A DNA stretch of 64,000 bases from NCBI RefSeq assembly GCF_016405145.1, contig NZ_JAEKIA010000010.1, forward strand, positions 1 through 64,000, given 5' to 3'. Origin of the DNA: Schaalia cardiffensis. GTDB lineage: Bacteria; Actinomycetota; Actinomycetes; Actinomycetales; Actinomycetaceae. The notes under the pieces are model-generated. The model searched no databases. It was not told the origin of the DNA and saw only the letters and a list, made by a program, of their open reading frames with translations. This document shows positions 45,900-55,615 of this stretch, piece by piece. The translations under genes were made by a program, and so were the position numbers. Each line of letters starts with the position of its first letter. Within the stretch, counting starts at the first letter, position 1.

Positions 45900-46135
45900 G
45901 GGGCATTCTCTTGGGGGAGCTCTTCTTTCGAGTGGGGGACTCTTTCGAGTGGGGGACTTCTCTGAGCGGGCTGCTATTCCGAGGGGGTGCTCTTCTTCAA
46001 TGGGGGACTCTTCTAAGCACAATGCCCTTCTTGAGGAGGGGGCTTTTCCGAGCGGGGTGCTCTTCTTGAACGGGGGACTTTTCCGAGTAGGCACTCACTT
46101 TTGTGAAGGACGCTCGCTGAAGCAGGCAGTTTTGT
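45900..46135. repeat. Degenerate 17-20 bp repeats after rpoC
   Basis: About ten irregular units of the form GGGGGACTCTTC plus a variable CGAG/TGAG segment. They give no frame with natural protein composition. Confidence 0.5.
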
Positions 46136-46289
46136 TGGACGCGTATCTTTGCCGAGGCGCCCTGTGGCGTGAAAGAGTTTCTTAAGCAGGGCGCTCCCTA
46201 GAACGGGCAGTCTTTTGGGCAGTCGTTTAGGGGACGTACTCATCGTACGAGCCGCGGTTTTGAGCACACCTGAAACAATCAATCTGCTC

Positions 46290-46560
46290 TTCTTGATCCT
46301 TAGCTTCGAATGCCTGCTCGTGTGAGGCTGTGGTGGTGTGTTCGTGCGAAACCGTGGTCGTGTGCTCGTGTGGAACTGTGATTATGCTCGTGTTCGTGCG
46401 AAACTGCGCCGCGTGAAACCGCGCTCGTATGAGGCCGCGCTCATCCGAAGCCCTGTTCGCCCGAGGTTGTGTTGGTCGGAGGCTGTGTTCGTGCGAAACC
46501 GTGGTCGTGTGCTCGTGTGGAACCGTGGTCGTGTGCTCGTTGAAGCTGTGTTCCGCGATG
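46290..46560. repeat. Degenerate GTGCGAAACCGTGGTCGTGT repeats
   Basis: Units built on CGTGTGGAAC and GTGCGAAACCGTGGTC recur about ten times at roughly 18-25 bp intervals. In one minus-strand frame they would spell EHTTTVSHEH repeats, which I consider non-coding. Confidence 0.5.
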
Positions 46561-46770
46561 CTAGTGCCCCGCATTCTCCGGCTACGCACTACGTTCTGTA
46601 GCCAACCAGGGGCCCATTGCGTCGTCGTGTGAACACGAAAAAGAAGGGGCGACTCCTCCGGAATCCTTTCCGGCAGACGGCAGACGGCAGGGGCTACTAC
46701 TGAGTTCGAACTCGCCTCCCCTCATGCTGATATGCGGAGTGGTGATGCGAATCGTGCCGCCTGTGGCTAT

Positions 46771-46845
46771 CCCGATGGTGCCTTTAGCTCGTCTACCCGA
46801 TGGTGCCTTTAGTCCGTCTACCCGATGGTGCCTTTAGCCCCTCGT
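46771..46845. repeat. 25-bp tandem triplet
   Basis: CCCGATGGTGCCTTTAG begins at 46771, 46796 and 46821, exactly 25 bp apart. It leads directly into repeat array 2. Confidence 0.75.
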
Positions 46846-46851
46846 TATGTG

Positions 46852-47570
46852 TTCGGCGCCCTCGGCACGAGGTTGGGGTGCTCGAGATTGTGTATGGGGT
46901 TCTGTGAGGCCTGTGTTCGGGGTGTGGGTGGCGCTGGTGTTTGCCCTCGTTATGTTTTTGGCGCCCTCGGCATGAAGCAGGGGTGTTCGAAATTATGTGC
47001 AGGGTTATGTAAGGCCCGTGTGTGGGGGATGGGTGGCGCCTGTGGTGCCCCTCGTTATGTTTTCGGCGCCCTCGGCACGAGGTCGGGGTGTCTGAGATTA
47101 TGCGTGGGGTTATCTAAGGCCTGTGTGCGGGGTTGGTGTTTCCCTTCGTTATGTTTTCGGTGCCCTCGGCATGAGGTCGGGGTGTCTGAGATTATGCGTG
47201 GGGTTATCTAAGGCCTGTGTGCGGGGTTGGTGTTTCCCTTCGTTATGTTTTCGGTGCCCTCGGCATGAGGTCGGAGTGTTCGAGATTGTGTGTGGGGTTG
47301 TGGGAGGACTGTGTGTGGGGCTGGTGTTTACCCTCGTGATGTGTTCGGACCCCTCGGCACGAGGTCGGGGCGAGTGAGATTGCGTGTGGGGTTATATAAG
47401 GACTGTGTACGGGGGATAGGTGGTGCTTGTGGTGCCCCTCGTTATGTTTTCGGCACCCTTGGGACGAGGTCGGGGCGAGTGAGATGGCGTGCAGGGTTGT
47501 GGGAGGACTGTGTACGGGGGATGGGTGTCGCGTGTGGCGACCCTCCTTACGTTTTCGGCAGATTTGAGTG
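46852..47570. repeat. 94/105-bp repeat array 2 (8 copies)
   Basis: Using the GG of TTCGG as anchor, copies lie at 46855, 46960, 47065, 47159, 47253, 47347, 47452 and 47557. Intervals are 105, 105, 94, 94, 94, 105 and 105 bp. Each copy has a small hairpin (CCTCG-GCA-CGAGG or a variant) and the core GAGATTNNGTGTGGGGTT. Unit lengths differ by exactly 11 bp. Confidence 0.85.
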
Positions 47571-47709
47571 AAGGGGAGGAGACCGAAAGCACATGTTGGA
47601 GAAGGATGGCCTCGTGCCTCGACGCTCGGGTGCCTTATCGCCACGTCACTGCGCACTCACCTGGTCAGCTGCGCCTTTGGAGTAGTGTGCGGGCCCCTTG
47701 GCCTACTCT

Positions 47710-48846
47710 TTACCTACTCCTCCTATCAACTCCGCCTCGAACGGGGTACTTCGCGGAGTACTTCAGCTTTCCTCTGAAGTGGCAGGCTGCTTCTTCTATC
47801 TGTTGAATGATTGATTCTGGTTTAAACAAGTCTGCCCAGCTGAAACGGATGACGTACCATCCACGAACTTCGAGTTGCTTCTGCCTTTGAATCTGCTCTC
47901 GGAGGACATTGAGCTGCTCTTCGGAATTGTTGCCGTACTTCAAACGTCCATCGAACTCAAGGGCGATCTTCAAGTGCGGTATTGCAAGATCAATGAAGTA
48001 GTGGACAAACGAGTCCTCGACCTCGAATTGAGAGACGATTCCTGCAAGGCCACGCGATCGCAGAATCCACAGAAGGCGGGCTTCCCCGATTGATTCGCAG
48101 CCTGCGCTTGCATGGCGGATGATCCATTCTGCTCGGCGAAGGTTGCGAGTGCCCGAAGGTAGCGTGAGTAGCTTGCTCAGGAGATGACGACGAATTGAAG
48201 CCTCCTGCTGCTCCCATCCGCTCAGACGCCGAGTGGAAGAGGGCGTGAGCATCCTTAACGCTTGGCAGGTGAAGACGAAGGCTTCTTCACCCGGGTCGAT
48301 GAGCGTCCACTGAATGATGATGTCGAGCACTTCTTCAGCTGAGGGCGACAGTGCTTGTGGTGAGGCACGGTTAGGCGACAGAGCAGAGGATGAGGGGCTC
48401 GGCGTGAGAACTCTGGACGAGAAGTCCGTATCCTGCGCAGACAAGGTGGCTTCGTGCAGATGCACGTGGCAGCGCGCCTCCCCGAGGACGGGGACGCCGT
48501 CAAGGGTGACTGCGGGGAGCGCTGAATCCGTTGTGCTTTTGCATTCGACTTGAGGAATATGGATATGGATACTCGGGTTGGTGTCAAAGATGTCATATCC
48601 GCAAAGCAAGGCGGCGCTTCTTGCGACTGGTTGGGCATGCTGCCTTCGATGCAGCACGGCGAGTGTCCGGGCGATTGAAATGGCTCGCCGTTGCTCCCAT
48701 GGTGTTTTCAGGTCGTGGAGGAAAGTCGATGGGAGATGGACTCCCCGATGAATCTTCACGGTGTCGCGCTCACTGAGTGGCATGCGCCGTTTTCTGGTCG
48801 TGATGATGAGCGCCTTGTGAACCTGGTTGACGAATTCCGTGTTCAT
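47710..48846 (-). CDS. AbiEi-like N-terminus with DUF559 endonuclease-like C-terminus
   Basis: The ATG at 48846 is chosen because the upstream part of the frame looks non-coding. The 378-residue protein resembles actinobacterial proteins with an AbiEi-antitoxin-like N-terminal region (IHRGVHLPSTF, SHxSAALLCGYDIF-like ARSAALLCGYDIF) and a Vsr/DUF559 PD-(D/E)XK-like end (GEARLLWILRSRG, IDLAIPHLKIALEFDGRLKYG, EVRGWYVIRFSW). A DNA-cleaving or repair role is inferred. It stands alone, flanked on both sides by 94/105-bp arrays. Confidence 0.68.
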   Translation of the reverse strand: MNTEFVNQVHKALIITTRKRRMPLSERDTVKIHRGVHLPSTFLHDLKTPWEQRRAISIARTLAVLHRRQHAQPVARSAALLCGYDIFDTNPSIHIHIPQVECKSTTDSALPAVTLDGVPVLGEARCHVHLHEATLSAQDTDFSSRVLTPSPSSSALSPNRASPQALSPSAEEVLDIIIQWTLIDPGEEAFVFTCQALRMLTPSSTRRLSGWEQQEASIRRHLLSKLLTLPSGTRNLRRAEWIIRHASAGCESIGEARLLWILRSRGLAGIVSQFEVEDSFVHYFIDLAIPHLKIALEFDGRLKYGNNSEEQLNVLREQIQRQKQLEVRGWYVIRFSWADLFKPESIIQQIEEAACHFRGKLKYSAKYPVRGGVDRRSR

Positions 48847-49480
48847 TCCACATCCTCGCTTGGTAGTCCCCCTCTTGGTGTGGGAACACGATCGACCGGA
48901 GTTAAAGGAGGCAAAATCACCTCCTCCCTTGGTCATCGAGTCTCCTTGTGCAGGGCCCGTCAGTGAAGATGCGGCTCTTCGCTGTGGATAAGTCTGTTGA
49001 AAAGTGGGGCGCTTTCGCTTGAGTTCTACTCTTTTGAGGCTGTATTGCACAGCGTTCCTTGTCGTTTCACCGCGCGGCCGTAGTTGTCGCTTCGGAGTGG
49101 GCACGCCTGAGAGGCATGCGGTCGACAAGACTAGAAGTTGACTCCACAGTGAGCATTCGGCGTGCGCACGAATGCTTGGGCCCTTGAACTCGTAGATGTG
49201 GGGCTCTTTCTGAACGGCGTTGCTTCGAAGAATTGCGGAAGGATCGCGGTAGGTCGCCCCTCCAGCCGAAAACGTGGCTTCGCCTTGCGTGACGCCTGAG
49301 ACGGTATTTCGTCATCGCACTGGATTCCGTCGAAAACATGGCTTCTCCTGACATGACACCTGAGCGCATTGGTGGTGCGGTGGTCCTTGATGCCGACTCT
49401 GGCCGAGCTTGAGGCGGCACGTAACTGGCGGCCTCTGCCATTTTCCGCCTGCCATCGTTGGACTCAGGTGCACCCTGCTT
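48847..49480. other. Intergenic stretch, no gene seen
   Basis: Only short arginine-rich frames occur. No clear promoter or RNA could be identified, apart from the upstream region of the leftward endonuclease gene. Confidence 0.4.
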
Positions 49481-49488
49481 ATGTTTTC

Positions 49489-50260
49489 GGCGCGTTCGGT
49501 GCGAGGTTGGGGCGAGTGAGATTGCGTGTGGGGGTGTGTGAGGCCCGTGTTCGGGGTGTGGGTGGCGCGTGTGGTGCCCCTCCTTATGTTTTCGGTGCCC
49601 TCTGCGCGAGGTTGGGGCGAGTGAGATTGCGTGTGGGGGTGTGTGAGGCCCGTGTTCGGGGTGTGGGTGGCGCGTGTGGTTTCCCTCGTTATGTTTTCGG
49701 CACCCTTGGGACGAGGTTGGGCTGAGCGAGATTGCGTGTGGGGTTGTGTCGGGGGTGTGGGTGGCGCTGGTGTTTACCCTCGTCATGTTTTCGGTGCCCT
49801 CTGCGCGAGGTTGGGGCGAGTGAGATTGTGTGTGGGGTTGTGTGACGCCCGTGTGCGGGGTGTGGGTGGTGCTTGTGGTGACCCTTGTGATGTTTTCGGT
49901 GCCCTCGGCATGAGGCAGGGGTGTTCGAGATTGTGTGTGGGGTTATGTAAGGACTGTGTTCGGGGTGTGGGTGGCGCCTGTGGTGCCCCTCCTTATGTTT
50001 TCGGTGCCCTTGGGACGAGGTTGGGGCGAGTGAGATTGTGTGTGGGGTTGTGTGAGGCCTGTGTACGAGGGATGGGTGGCGCGTGTGGTTTCCCTCGTTA
50101 TGTTTTCGGCGCGTTCGGTGCGAGGCCGGGGCGAGTGAGATTATGTGCAGGGTTGTGTGAGGCCTGTGTACGAGGGATGGGTGGCGCGTGTAGCGAGCCT
50201 CCTTATGTTTTCGGCGCCCTCGGCACAAGGCCGGGGTGCCCGAGATTGTATTTCGGGCTC
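49489..50260. repeat. 94/105-bp repeat array 3 (8 copies)
   Basis: Anchors lie at 49489, 49594, 49699, 49793, 49898, 50003, 50108 and 50213. Intervals are 105, 105, 94, 105, 105, 105 and 105 bp. The unit is the same as in array 2. Where 105-bp units run in series, frames stay open (YVFGALG-like), but 94-bp units break them. Confidence 0.85.
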
Positions 50261-50468
50261 GAGAGGCCTCAGTTCACCCGGTTGCCCAACTTCACGCCGA
50301 TGGGAAAGAGACGACTGAGGTGGGGCGGAAGAACCCGGCGAACCCGCCTTCACGCCGCCGGGAAAACGACCAAACAGCGGCGAAGGCGTGGCAGCTCTAC
50401 CCGGCCCAGCCGCACACTGAGAGGAAAGAAGAGCGTGCCTCATGCGCCGCACCTCACTTTCGGCCCCT

Positions 50469-50498
50469 TTGACCCTGAGTTGATCCGCCCCGTAAACT
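50469..50498 (+). promoter_or_regulatory. Promoter of the str operon
   Basis: TTGACC (50469-50474), an 18-bp spacer and TAAACT (50493-50498). The transcript would have a leader of about 310 nt before rpsL. Confidence 0.6.
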
Positions 50499-50532
50499 GA
50501 CTGGCGGTTCCCGTGTATTCGCGGGTCTCCTT

Positions 50533-50588
50533 CGCCGGTTCTTCCGGCGCGTCGGACTTGTTCCGACAGCGGGCTCCGTCCGTCGGAG
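50533..50588 (+). other. Three consecutive hairpins in the rpsL leader
   Basis: CGCCGG-TTCTT-CCGGCG (50533-50549), GTCGGA-CTTGT-TCCGAC (50551-50567) and CTCCG-TCCGT-CGGAG (50574-50588). They may form a regulatory leader for the ribosomal operon, which is inference. Confidence 0.45.
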
Positions 50589-50813
50589 CTCCGGGCGCTA
50601 TTCTCTGGCCCCGCCACTACCGGGTGAACACCTTGAAAGGGTGAATCGCCCGAAGCGCAGACCTTGGGTCTGCACAGTGGGGACATCATGGCGCACCGGC
50701 CCCTGACGGATCGTCGTGCGTCCGAAAGGGGATTCGTGAAGTCGCGGAAGACTCACCATAAGGGCCCTGCGCTTGAGGCAAAGGGCCGCCGACGGAAAGA
50801 AACTGGAGAACCA

Positions 50814-51188
50814 GTGCCTACCATTCAGCAGCTCGTCCGCAAGGGACGCAGCTCTAAGCGCAGCAAGGTGAAGACCCCTGCGCTCAAGGGCTCGCCCCAG
50901 CGTCGCGGCGTGTGCACCCGTGTGTACACCACCACCCCGAAGAAGCCGAACTCGGCTCTCCGTAAGGTCGCGCGTGTTCGTCTCTCCTCCGGCATCGAGG
51001 TCACGGCCTACATCCCCGGTGAGGGTCACAACCTGCAGGAGCACTCGATCGTGCTCGTTCGTGGCGGTCGTGTGAAGGACCTCCCGGGTGTCCGCTACCG
51101 CATCGTGCGCGGCTCCCTCGACACGCAGGGCGTCCGCAACCGCAAGCAGGCTCGTTCCCGCTACGGCGCTAAGAAGGAGAAGAAGTAA
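50814..51188 (+). CDS. rpsL: Ribosomal protein S12
   Basis: The GTG at 50814 is chosen because GGAG precedes it and S12 always begins (M)[11 protein letters not shown]. The 124-residue protein has [19 protein letters not shown] and [12 protein letters not shown], with wild-type lysines at the two streptomycin-resistance positions. The in-frame upstream extension to 50688 looks like leader. rpsG starts within its stop codon (TAATG). Confidence 0.96.
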   Translation: MPTIQQLVRKGRSSKRSKVKTPALKGSPQRRGVCTRVYTTTPKKPNSALRKVARVRLSSGIEVTAYIPGEGHNLQEHSIVLVRGGRVKDLPGVRYRIVRGSLDTQGVRNRKQARSRYGAKKEKK

Positions 51189-51658
51189 TGCCTCGTAAGG
51201 GCCCCGCTCCCAAGCGTCCGCTCGTTGACGATCCGGTTTACGGTTCGAAGGTCGTCACCCAGCTCGTCAACCGTGTCCTCCTCGACGGTAAGAAGACCGT
51301 CGCCGAGCGAATCGTCTACGGCGCTCTGGAGACCGTGCGCGAGCGCACCGAGCAGGAACCGGTTTCGGTTCTCAAGCGCGCTCTTGACAATATTCGTCCG
51401 GCTCTTGAGGTTCGTTCCCGCCGTGTTGGCGGCGCGACCTACCAGGTTCCGGTCGAGGTCCGTCCGGCGCGCGCAACCACGCTCGCTTTGCGCTGGCTCG
51501 TTGACTTCTCCCGTCAGCGTCGCGAAAAGACGATGACCGAGCGTCTCGCCAACGAGATCCTCGATGCGTCGAACGGTCTTGGCGCCGCTGTCAAGCGTCG
51601 CGAGGACATGCACAAGATGGCCGAGTCGAACCGCGCGTTCGCTCACTACCGCTGGTGA
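51188..51658 (+). CDS. rpsG: Ribosomal protein S7
   Basis: This 156-residue protein begins [20 protein letters not shown] and has [16 protein letters not shown] and [20 protein letters not shown], as expected for S7. It nucleates 30S head assembly. Its ATG overlaps the last base of the rpsL stop. fusA follows after 93 bp. Confidence 0.97.
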   Translation: MPRKGPAPKRPLVDDPVYGSKVVTQLVNRVLLDGKKTVAERIVYGALETVRERTEQEPVSVLKRALDNIRPALEVRSRRVGGATYQVPVEVRPARATTLALRWLVDFSRQRREKTMTERLANEILDASNGLGAAVKRREDMHKMAESNRAFAHYRW

Positions 51659-51751
51659 TTCACTCCCATTGACGAGGACGAGCCCCTCGCCCTCGTCGAT
51701 GGAATCTGAACCCGCTCACTCCATAATCAATCCGAGCGAAGGAACCCACTC

Positions 51752-53875
51752 GTGGCACTTGAGGTGCTTACGGATCTCAACAAGGTCCGCAACATCGGCA
51801 TCATGGCTCACATCGATGCCGGCAAGACGACCGTGACGGAACGAATCCTGTTCTACACGGGCATCAACTACAAGCTCGGCGAGACGCATGATGGCGCCTC
51901 GACGACCGACTGGATGGAACAGGAGAAGGAACGCGGCATTACGATCACCTCGGCCGCTGTCACCTCCTTCTGGAACGGCAACCAGATCAACGTCATCGAC
52001 ACCCCCGGCCACGTGGACTTCACGGTCGAGGTCGAGCGCTCGCTTCGCGTTCTCGACGGCGCCGTCGCAGTCTTCGACGGCAAGGAGGGCGTTGAGCCCC
52101 AGTCTGAGACCGTGTGGCGTCAGGCCGACAAGTACGAGGTCCCCCGTATCTGCTTCATCAACAAGATGGACAAGATGGGCGCGGACTTCTACTTCTCGGT
52201 TTCGACGATCAAGGATCGTCTGCACGCAACCCCGATCGTGATGCAGATCCCGATCGGCGCTGAAAATGATTTCGAGGGCCAGATCGACCTCGTCACCATG
52301 GAGTCCCTGCGCTACCCGGCGAAGGACGAGAAGGGCGATCCCACTTTCGGCTCCGTCATCGTGCGCGGCCCGATCCCGGAGGAACTCCAGGAGCGTGCGG
52401 AAGAGTACCGCGAAGCCATGATGGAAGCGGCTGCCGAGGGCTCTGATGAGCTCACGGAAGCCTACCTGGAGAATGGTGAACTGACGGTCGAGCAGATCAA
52501 GGAGGGTATCCGCCTCCTGACGATCTCCGGGCGCGCCTTCCCGGTCTACTGTGGCACCGCTCTTCGTAACATGGGTGTCCAGCCAGTCCTCGATGCGGTT
52601 GTTGACTTCCTGCCCTCTCCCCTCGACATTGAGTCCGTCAAGGGCTTCAAGCCGAATTCGGATGACGAGGAGCGCACGGAGTCTCGTCTTCCCGACGAGA
52701 AGGAGCCTTTCGCTGCTCTCGCCTTCAAGGTTGCGGCGCACCCCTTCTACGGCAAGCTCACCTTCGTGCGCGTCTACTCGGGCAAGGTCGAGTCCGGCTC
52801 GCAGGTCCTCAACTCGACGAAGGGCAAGAAGGAGCGCATCGGTAAGATCTTCCAGATGCACTCCAACAAGGAGAACCCGGTCGATGAGGCTCATGCAGGC
52901 CACATCTACGCGGTGATCGGCCTGAAGGACACGACGACGGGCGACACGCTGTGCGCGATGGACAAGCCGATCGTCCTCGAGTCGATGACCTTCCCGAAGC
53001 CTGTTATCCAGGTCGCCGTTGAACCGAAGTCGAAGGCCGATCAGGAGAAGATGGGCGTCGCCATCCAGAAGCTGGCCGAAGAGGATCCGACCTTCACGGT
53101 CGAACTCGATCCGGAGACCGGCCAGACCATCATTGGTGGTATGGGCGAGCTTCACCTCGACATCATCGTTGACCGTATGCGTCGCGAGTTCAAGGTCGAG
53201 GCGAATGTTGGCGCTCCGATGGTCGCCTACCGTGAGACCATCCGCAAGACGGTCGAGAAGTACGAGTACACGCACAAGAAGCAGACCGGTGGTTCGGGTC
53301 AGTTCGCGCGCGTCATCATCGCTCTCGAGCCCCTCCCGGCTGATTCGGAAGAGGAATACGAGTTCGAGGACAAGGTCACTGGTGGCCGCGTTCCTCGCGA
53401 GTACATTCCTTCGGTCAGCGCGGGCATCCAGGACGCCATGCAGTCCGGTATTCTCGCCGGATACCCCATGGTCGACATCAAGGCGACTCTCCTCGATGGC
53501 GCCTACCACGAGGTCGACTCCTCTGAAATGGCCTTCAAGGTCGCGGGCTCTATGGCCCTCAAGGAGGCTGCGAAGAAGGCCAATCCGGTTCTTCTTGAGC
53601 CGATCATGGCTGTCGAGGTCCGTACTCCCGAGGAGTACATGGGCGATGTCATTGGCGATCTGAACTCTCGTCGTGGACAGATTTCGTCGATGGACGAGCA
53701 GCACGGCGTTCGCGTCGTGAAGGCCCAGGTGCCGCTCTCCGAGATGTTCGGCTACGTCGGTGATCTTCGTTCGAAGACTCAGGGCCGCGCCGTCTACTCG
53801 ATGGAGTTCGACTCCTACGCGGAGGTTCCGCGCGCCGTTGCCGAGGAGATCATCGGCAAGTCGCGAGGCAACTGA
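51752..53875 (+). CDS. fusA: Elongation factor G
   Basis: The GTG at 51752 is used, with GCGAAGGA upstream. The 707-residue translocase has the P-loop [26 protein letters not shown] and the later domain IV-V motifs ([31 protein letters not shown]). It is the third gene of the str operon. Confidence 0.97.
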   Translation: MALEVLTDLNKVRNIGIMAHIDAGKTTVTERILFYTGINYKLGETHDGASTTDWMEQEKERGITITSAAVTSFWNGNQINVIDTPGHVDFTVEVERSLRVLDGAVAVFDGKEGVEPQSETVWRQADKYEVPRICFINKMDKMGADFYFSVSTIKDRLHATPIVMQIPIGAENDFEGQIDLVTMESLRYPAKDEKGDPTFGSVIVRGPIPEELQERAEEYREAMMEAAAEGSDELTEAYLENGELTVEQIKEGIRLLTISGRAFPVYCGTALRNMGVQPVLDAVVDFLPSPLDIESVKGFKPNSDDEERTESRLPDEKEPFAALAFKVAAHPFYGKLTFVRVYSGKVESGSQVLNSTKGKKERIGKIFQMHSNKENPVDEAHAGHIYAVIGLKDTTTGDTLCAMDKPIVLESMTFPKPVIQVAVEPKSKADQEKMGVAIQKLAEEDPTFTVELDPETGQTIIGGMGELHLDIIVDRMRREFKVEANVGAPMVAYRETIRKTVEKYEYTHKKQTGGSGQFARVIIALEPLPADSEEEYEFEDKVTGGRVPREYIPSVSAGIQDAMQSGILAGYPMVDIKATLLDGAYHEVDSSEMAFKVAGSMALKEAAKKANPVLLEPIMAVEVRTPEEYMGDVIGDLNSRRGQISSMDEQHGVRVVKAQVPLSEMFGYVGDLRSKTQGRAVYSMEFDSYAEVPRAVAEEIIGKSRGN

Positions 53876-54031
53876 TCACTCCCACAACGATTCGCTGGGC
53901 CCCCGGGCGTTTGACGGGGGACCAGCGAGCCGTCTCACACCATTAATAACCCTGTAGGTTTCAAGTCTGGCGGGTGTTAGAGTGACACCAGCCAAAGGCT
54001 AGAACAACTACCCGAGTCCAGGAGGACACAA

Positions 54032-55219
54032 GTGGCGAAGGCCAAGTTCGAGCGCAGCAAGCCGCACGTCAACATCGGCACCATTGGTCACGTTGACCAC
54101 GGCAAGACCACGCTCACCGCAGCGATCACGAAGGTCCTGCATGACAAGTACCCGGATCTCAACGAGTTCCGCCCCTTCGATCAGGTCGACAACGCTCCCG
54201 AGGAGCGCGAGCGCGGCATCACGATCAACGTCTCCCACGTCGAGTACCAGACCGAGAAGCGTCACTACGCTCACGTCGACGCCCCCGGCCACGCCGACTA
54301 CGTGAAGAACATGATCACCGGTGCGGCTCAGATGGACGGCGCGATCCTCGTCGTCGCCGCCACCGACGGCCCGATGGCTCAGACCCGTGAGCACGTTCTT
54401 CTCGCCCGCCAGGTGGGTGTTCCGACCATCCTCGTCGCGCTGAACAAGTCCGACATGGTCGATGACGAAGAGATGCTTGAGCTCGTCGAGGAAGAGTGCC
54501 GCGATCTTCTCGAGTCCCAGGACTTCGATCGCGATGCTCCGATCATCAAGGTTTCCGCCCTGAAGGCCCTTGAGGGCGATGAGGAGTGGGTCGAGAAGAT
54601 CGTCGAGCTCATGGACGCCGTGGATGAGTTCATCCCGACCCCCGAGCGCGACATGGACAAGCCCTTCCTCATGCCGATCGAGGACGTTTTCACGATCACC
54701 GGTCGTGGCACTGTCGTCACCGGTCGTGTCGAGCGCGGCAAGCTCCCGATCAACTCCGAGGTCGAGATCCTCGGCATCCGCGAACCGCAGAAGACCACCG
54801 TCACCGGCATCGAGATGTTCCACAAGTCGATGGACGAGGCGTGGGCCGGCGAGAACTGTGGTCTGCTCCTGCGTGGCACCAAGCGCGATGAGGTTGAGCG
54901 CGGCCAGGTCGTCGCCGTTCCGGGCTCGATCACCCCGCACACCAACTTCACGGGCCAGGTCTACATCCTCAAGAAGGAAGAGGGCGGGCGCCACAACCCC
55001 TTCTTCTCGAACTACCGTCCGCAGTTCTACTTCCGCACCACGGACGTGACCGGCGTCATTACCCTCCCCGAGGGCACCGACATGGTCATGCCTGGTGACA
55101 CCACCGAGATCACCGTTGAGCTCATCCAGCCGATCGCCATGGAGCCGGGCCTCGGCTTCGCGATCCGCGAGGGTGGCCGCACGGTTGGTTCCGGTCGTGT
55201 GACCGCGATCGAGAAGTGA
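54032..55219 (+). CDS. tuf: Elongation factor Tu
   Basis: This 395-residue protein starts at GTG 54032 with AGGAGGA upstream. It contains [10 protein letters not shown], the effector region [30 protein letters not shown] and a C-terminus ending [14 protein letters not shown]. It delivers aminoacyl-tRNA. A terminator follows, so the S10 operon here is transcribed separately. Confidence 0.97.
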   Translation: MAKAKFERSKPHVNIGTIGHVDHGKTTLTAAITKVLHDKYPDLNEFRPFDQVDNAPEERERGITINVSHVEYQTEKRHYAHVDAPGHADYVKNMITGAAQMDGAILVVAATDGPMAQTREHVLLARQVGVPTILVALNKSDMVDDEEMLELVEEECRDLLESQDFDRDAPIIKVSALKALEGDEEWVEKIVELMDAVDEFIPTPERDMDKPFLMPIEDVFTITGRGTVVTGRVERGKLPINSEVEILGIREPQKTTVTGIEMFHKSMDEAWAGENCGLLLRGTKRDEVERGQVVAVPGSITPHTNFTGQVYILKKEEGGRHNPFFSNYRPQFYFRTTDVTGVITLPEGTDMVMPGDTTEITVELIQPIAMEPGLGFAIREGGRTVGSGRVTAIEK

Positions 55220-55280
55220 TCTTCTCCGGCCGAGTAATGCGCTGAGCGTTGCTCGGACCGGTGGATCGCCTGAGGGCCTG

Positions 55281-55326
55281 CTGGGGGCCGTCATCTCCGA
55301 CAAGGAGCTGGCGGCCCCCAGTTTTT
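55281..55326 (+). terminator. Intrinsic terminator after tuf
   Basis: CTGGGGGCCG (55281-55290) pairs with CGGCCCCCAG (55312-55321), followed by TTTTT. Confidence 0.88.
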
Positions 55327-55615
55327 GTGTCCGTGCATCGTAGAGGCGTGCTTGTCTTTTCGGGTCGAGGGCGGGCCGCGCTAAGGGCGCCCTGCCTTTC
55401 GAGGCTGTGCTGGAAGGGGTGTTCCTGTCTGTGTCTTTGTTTGCCGAGGCCATGGCCGCTAGCCCGGATCCGGGGTGCGGGTTGCGAAAGAATAACGATC
55501 AGAGGACGCCTTGCGTCATATGTGGATTCTCGGTACCGTGCAAGGCGCAGTGCTTTCGCTGCGCCACGAGGCCACCTCATCTCGTGGTAGCGACGAAGAA
55601 CCCGAGGAGACTTGA
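55327..55615. other. Upstream region of the pilus cluster
   Basis: No gene is seen. Hairpin-forming repeats (GTGCAAGGCGCAGTGC, CTCGTGG variants) lie at about 55540-55590, and GAGGAG lies 7 nt before the ATG at 55616. Confidence 0.4.

Noticed and set aside
46227-46589. A minus-strand frame with EHTTTVSHEH repeats
   Set aside because: It reflects short GC-rich DNA repeats. No promoter or ribosome site is seen and the surrounding frames are equally repetitive.
49631-50500. A 289-codon frame with YVFGALGTR/GVGGACG-like 35-residue repeats
   Set aside because: It is the 105-bp DNA repeat read in one frame. 94-bp units break the frame in the sister array, composition is abnormal (Gly, Arg, Cys, Trp), and there is no ribosome site.
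50688-50813. N-terminal extension of S12
   Set aside because: S12 is highly conserved and starts at [14 protein letters not shown] 50814 has its own ribosome site.
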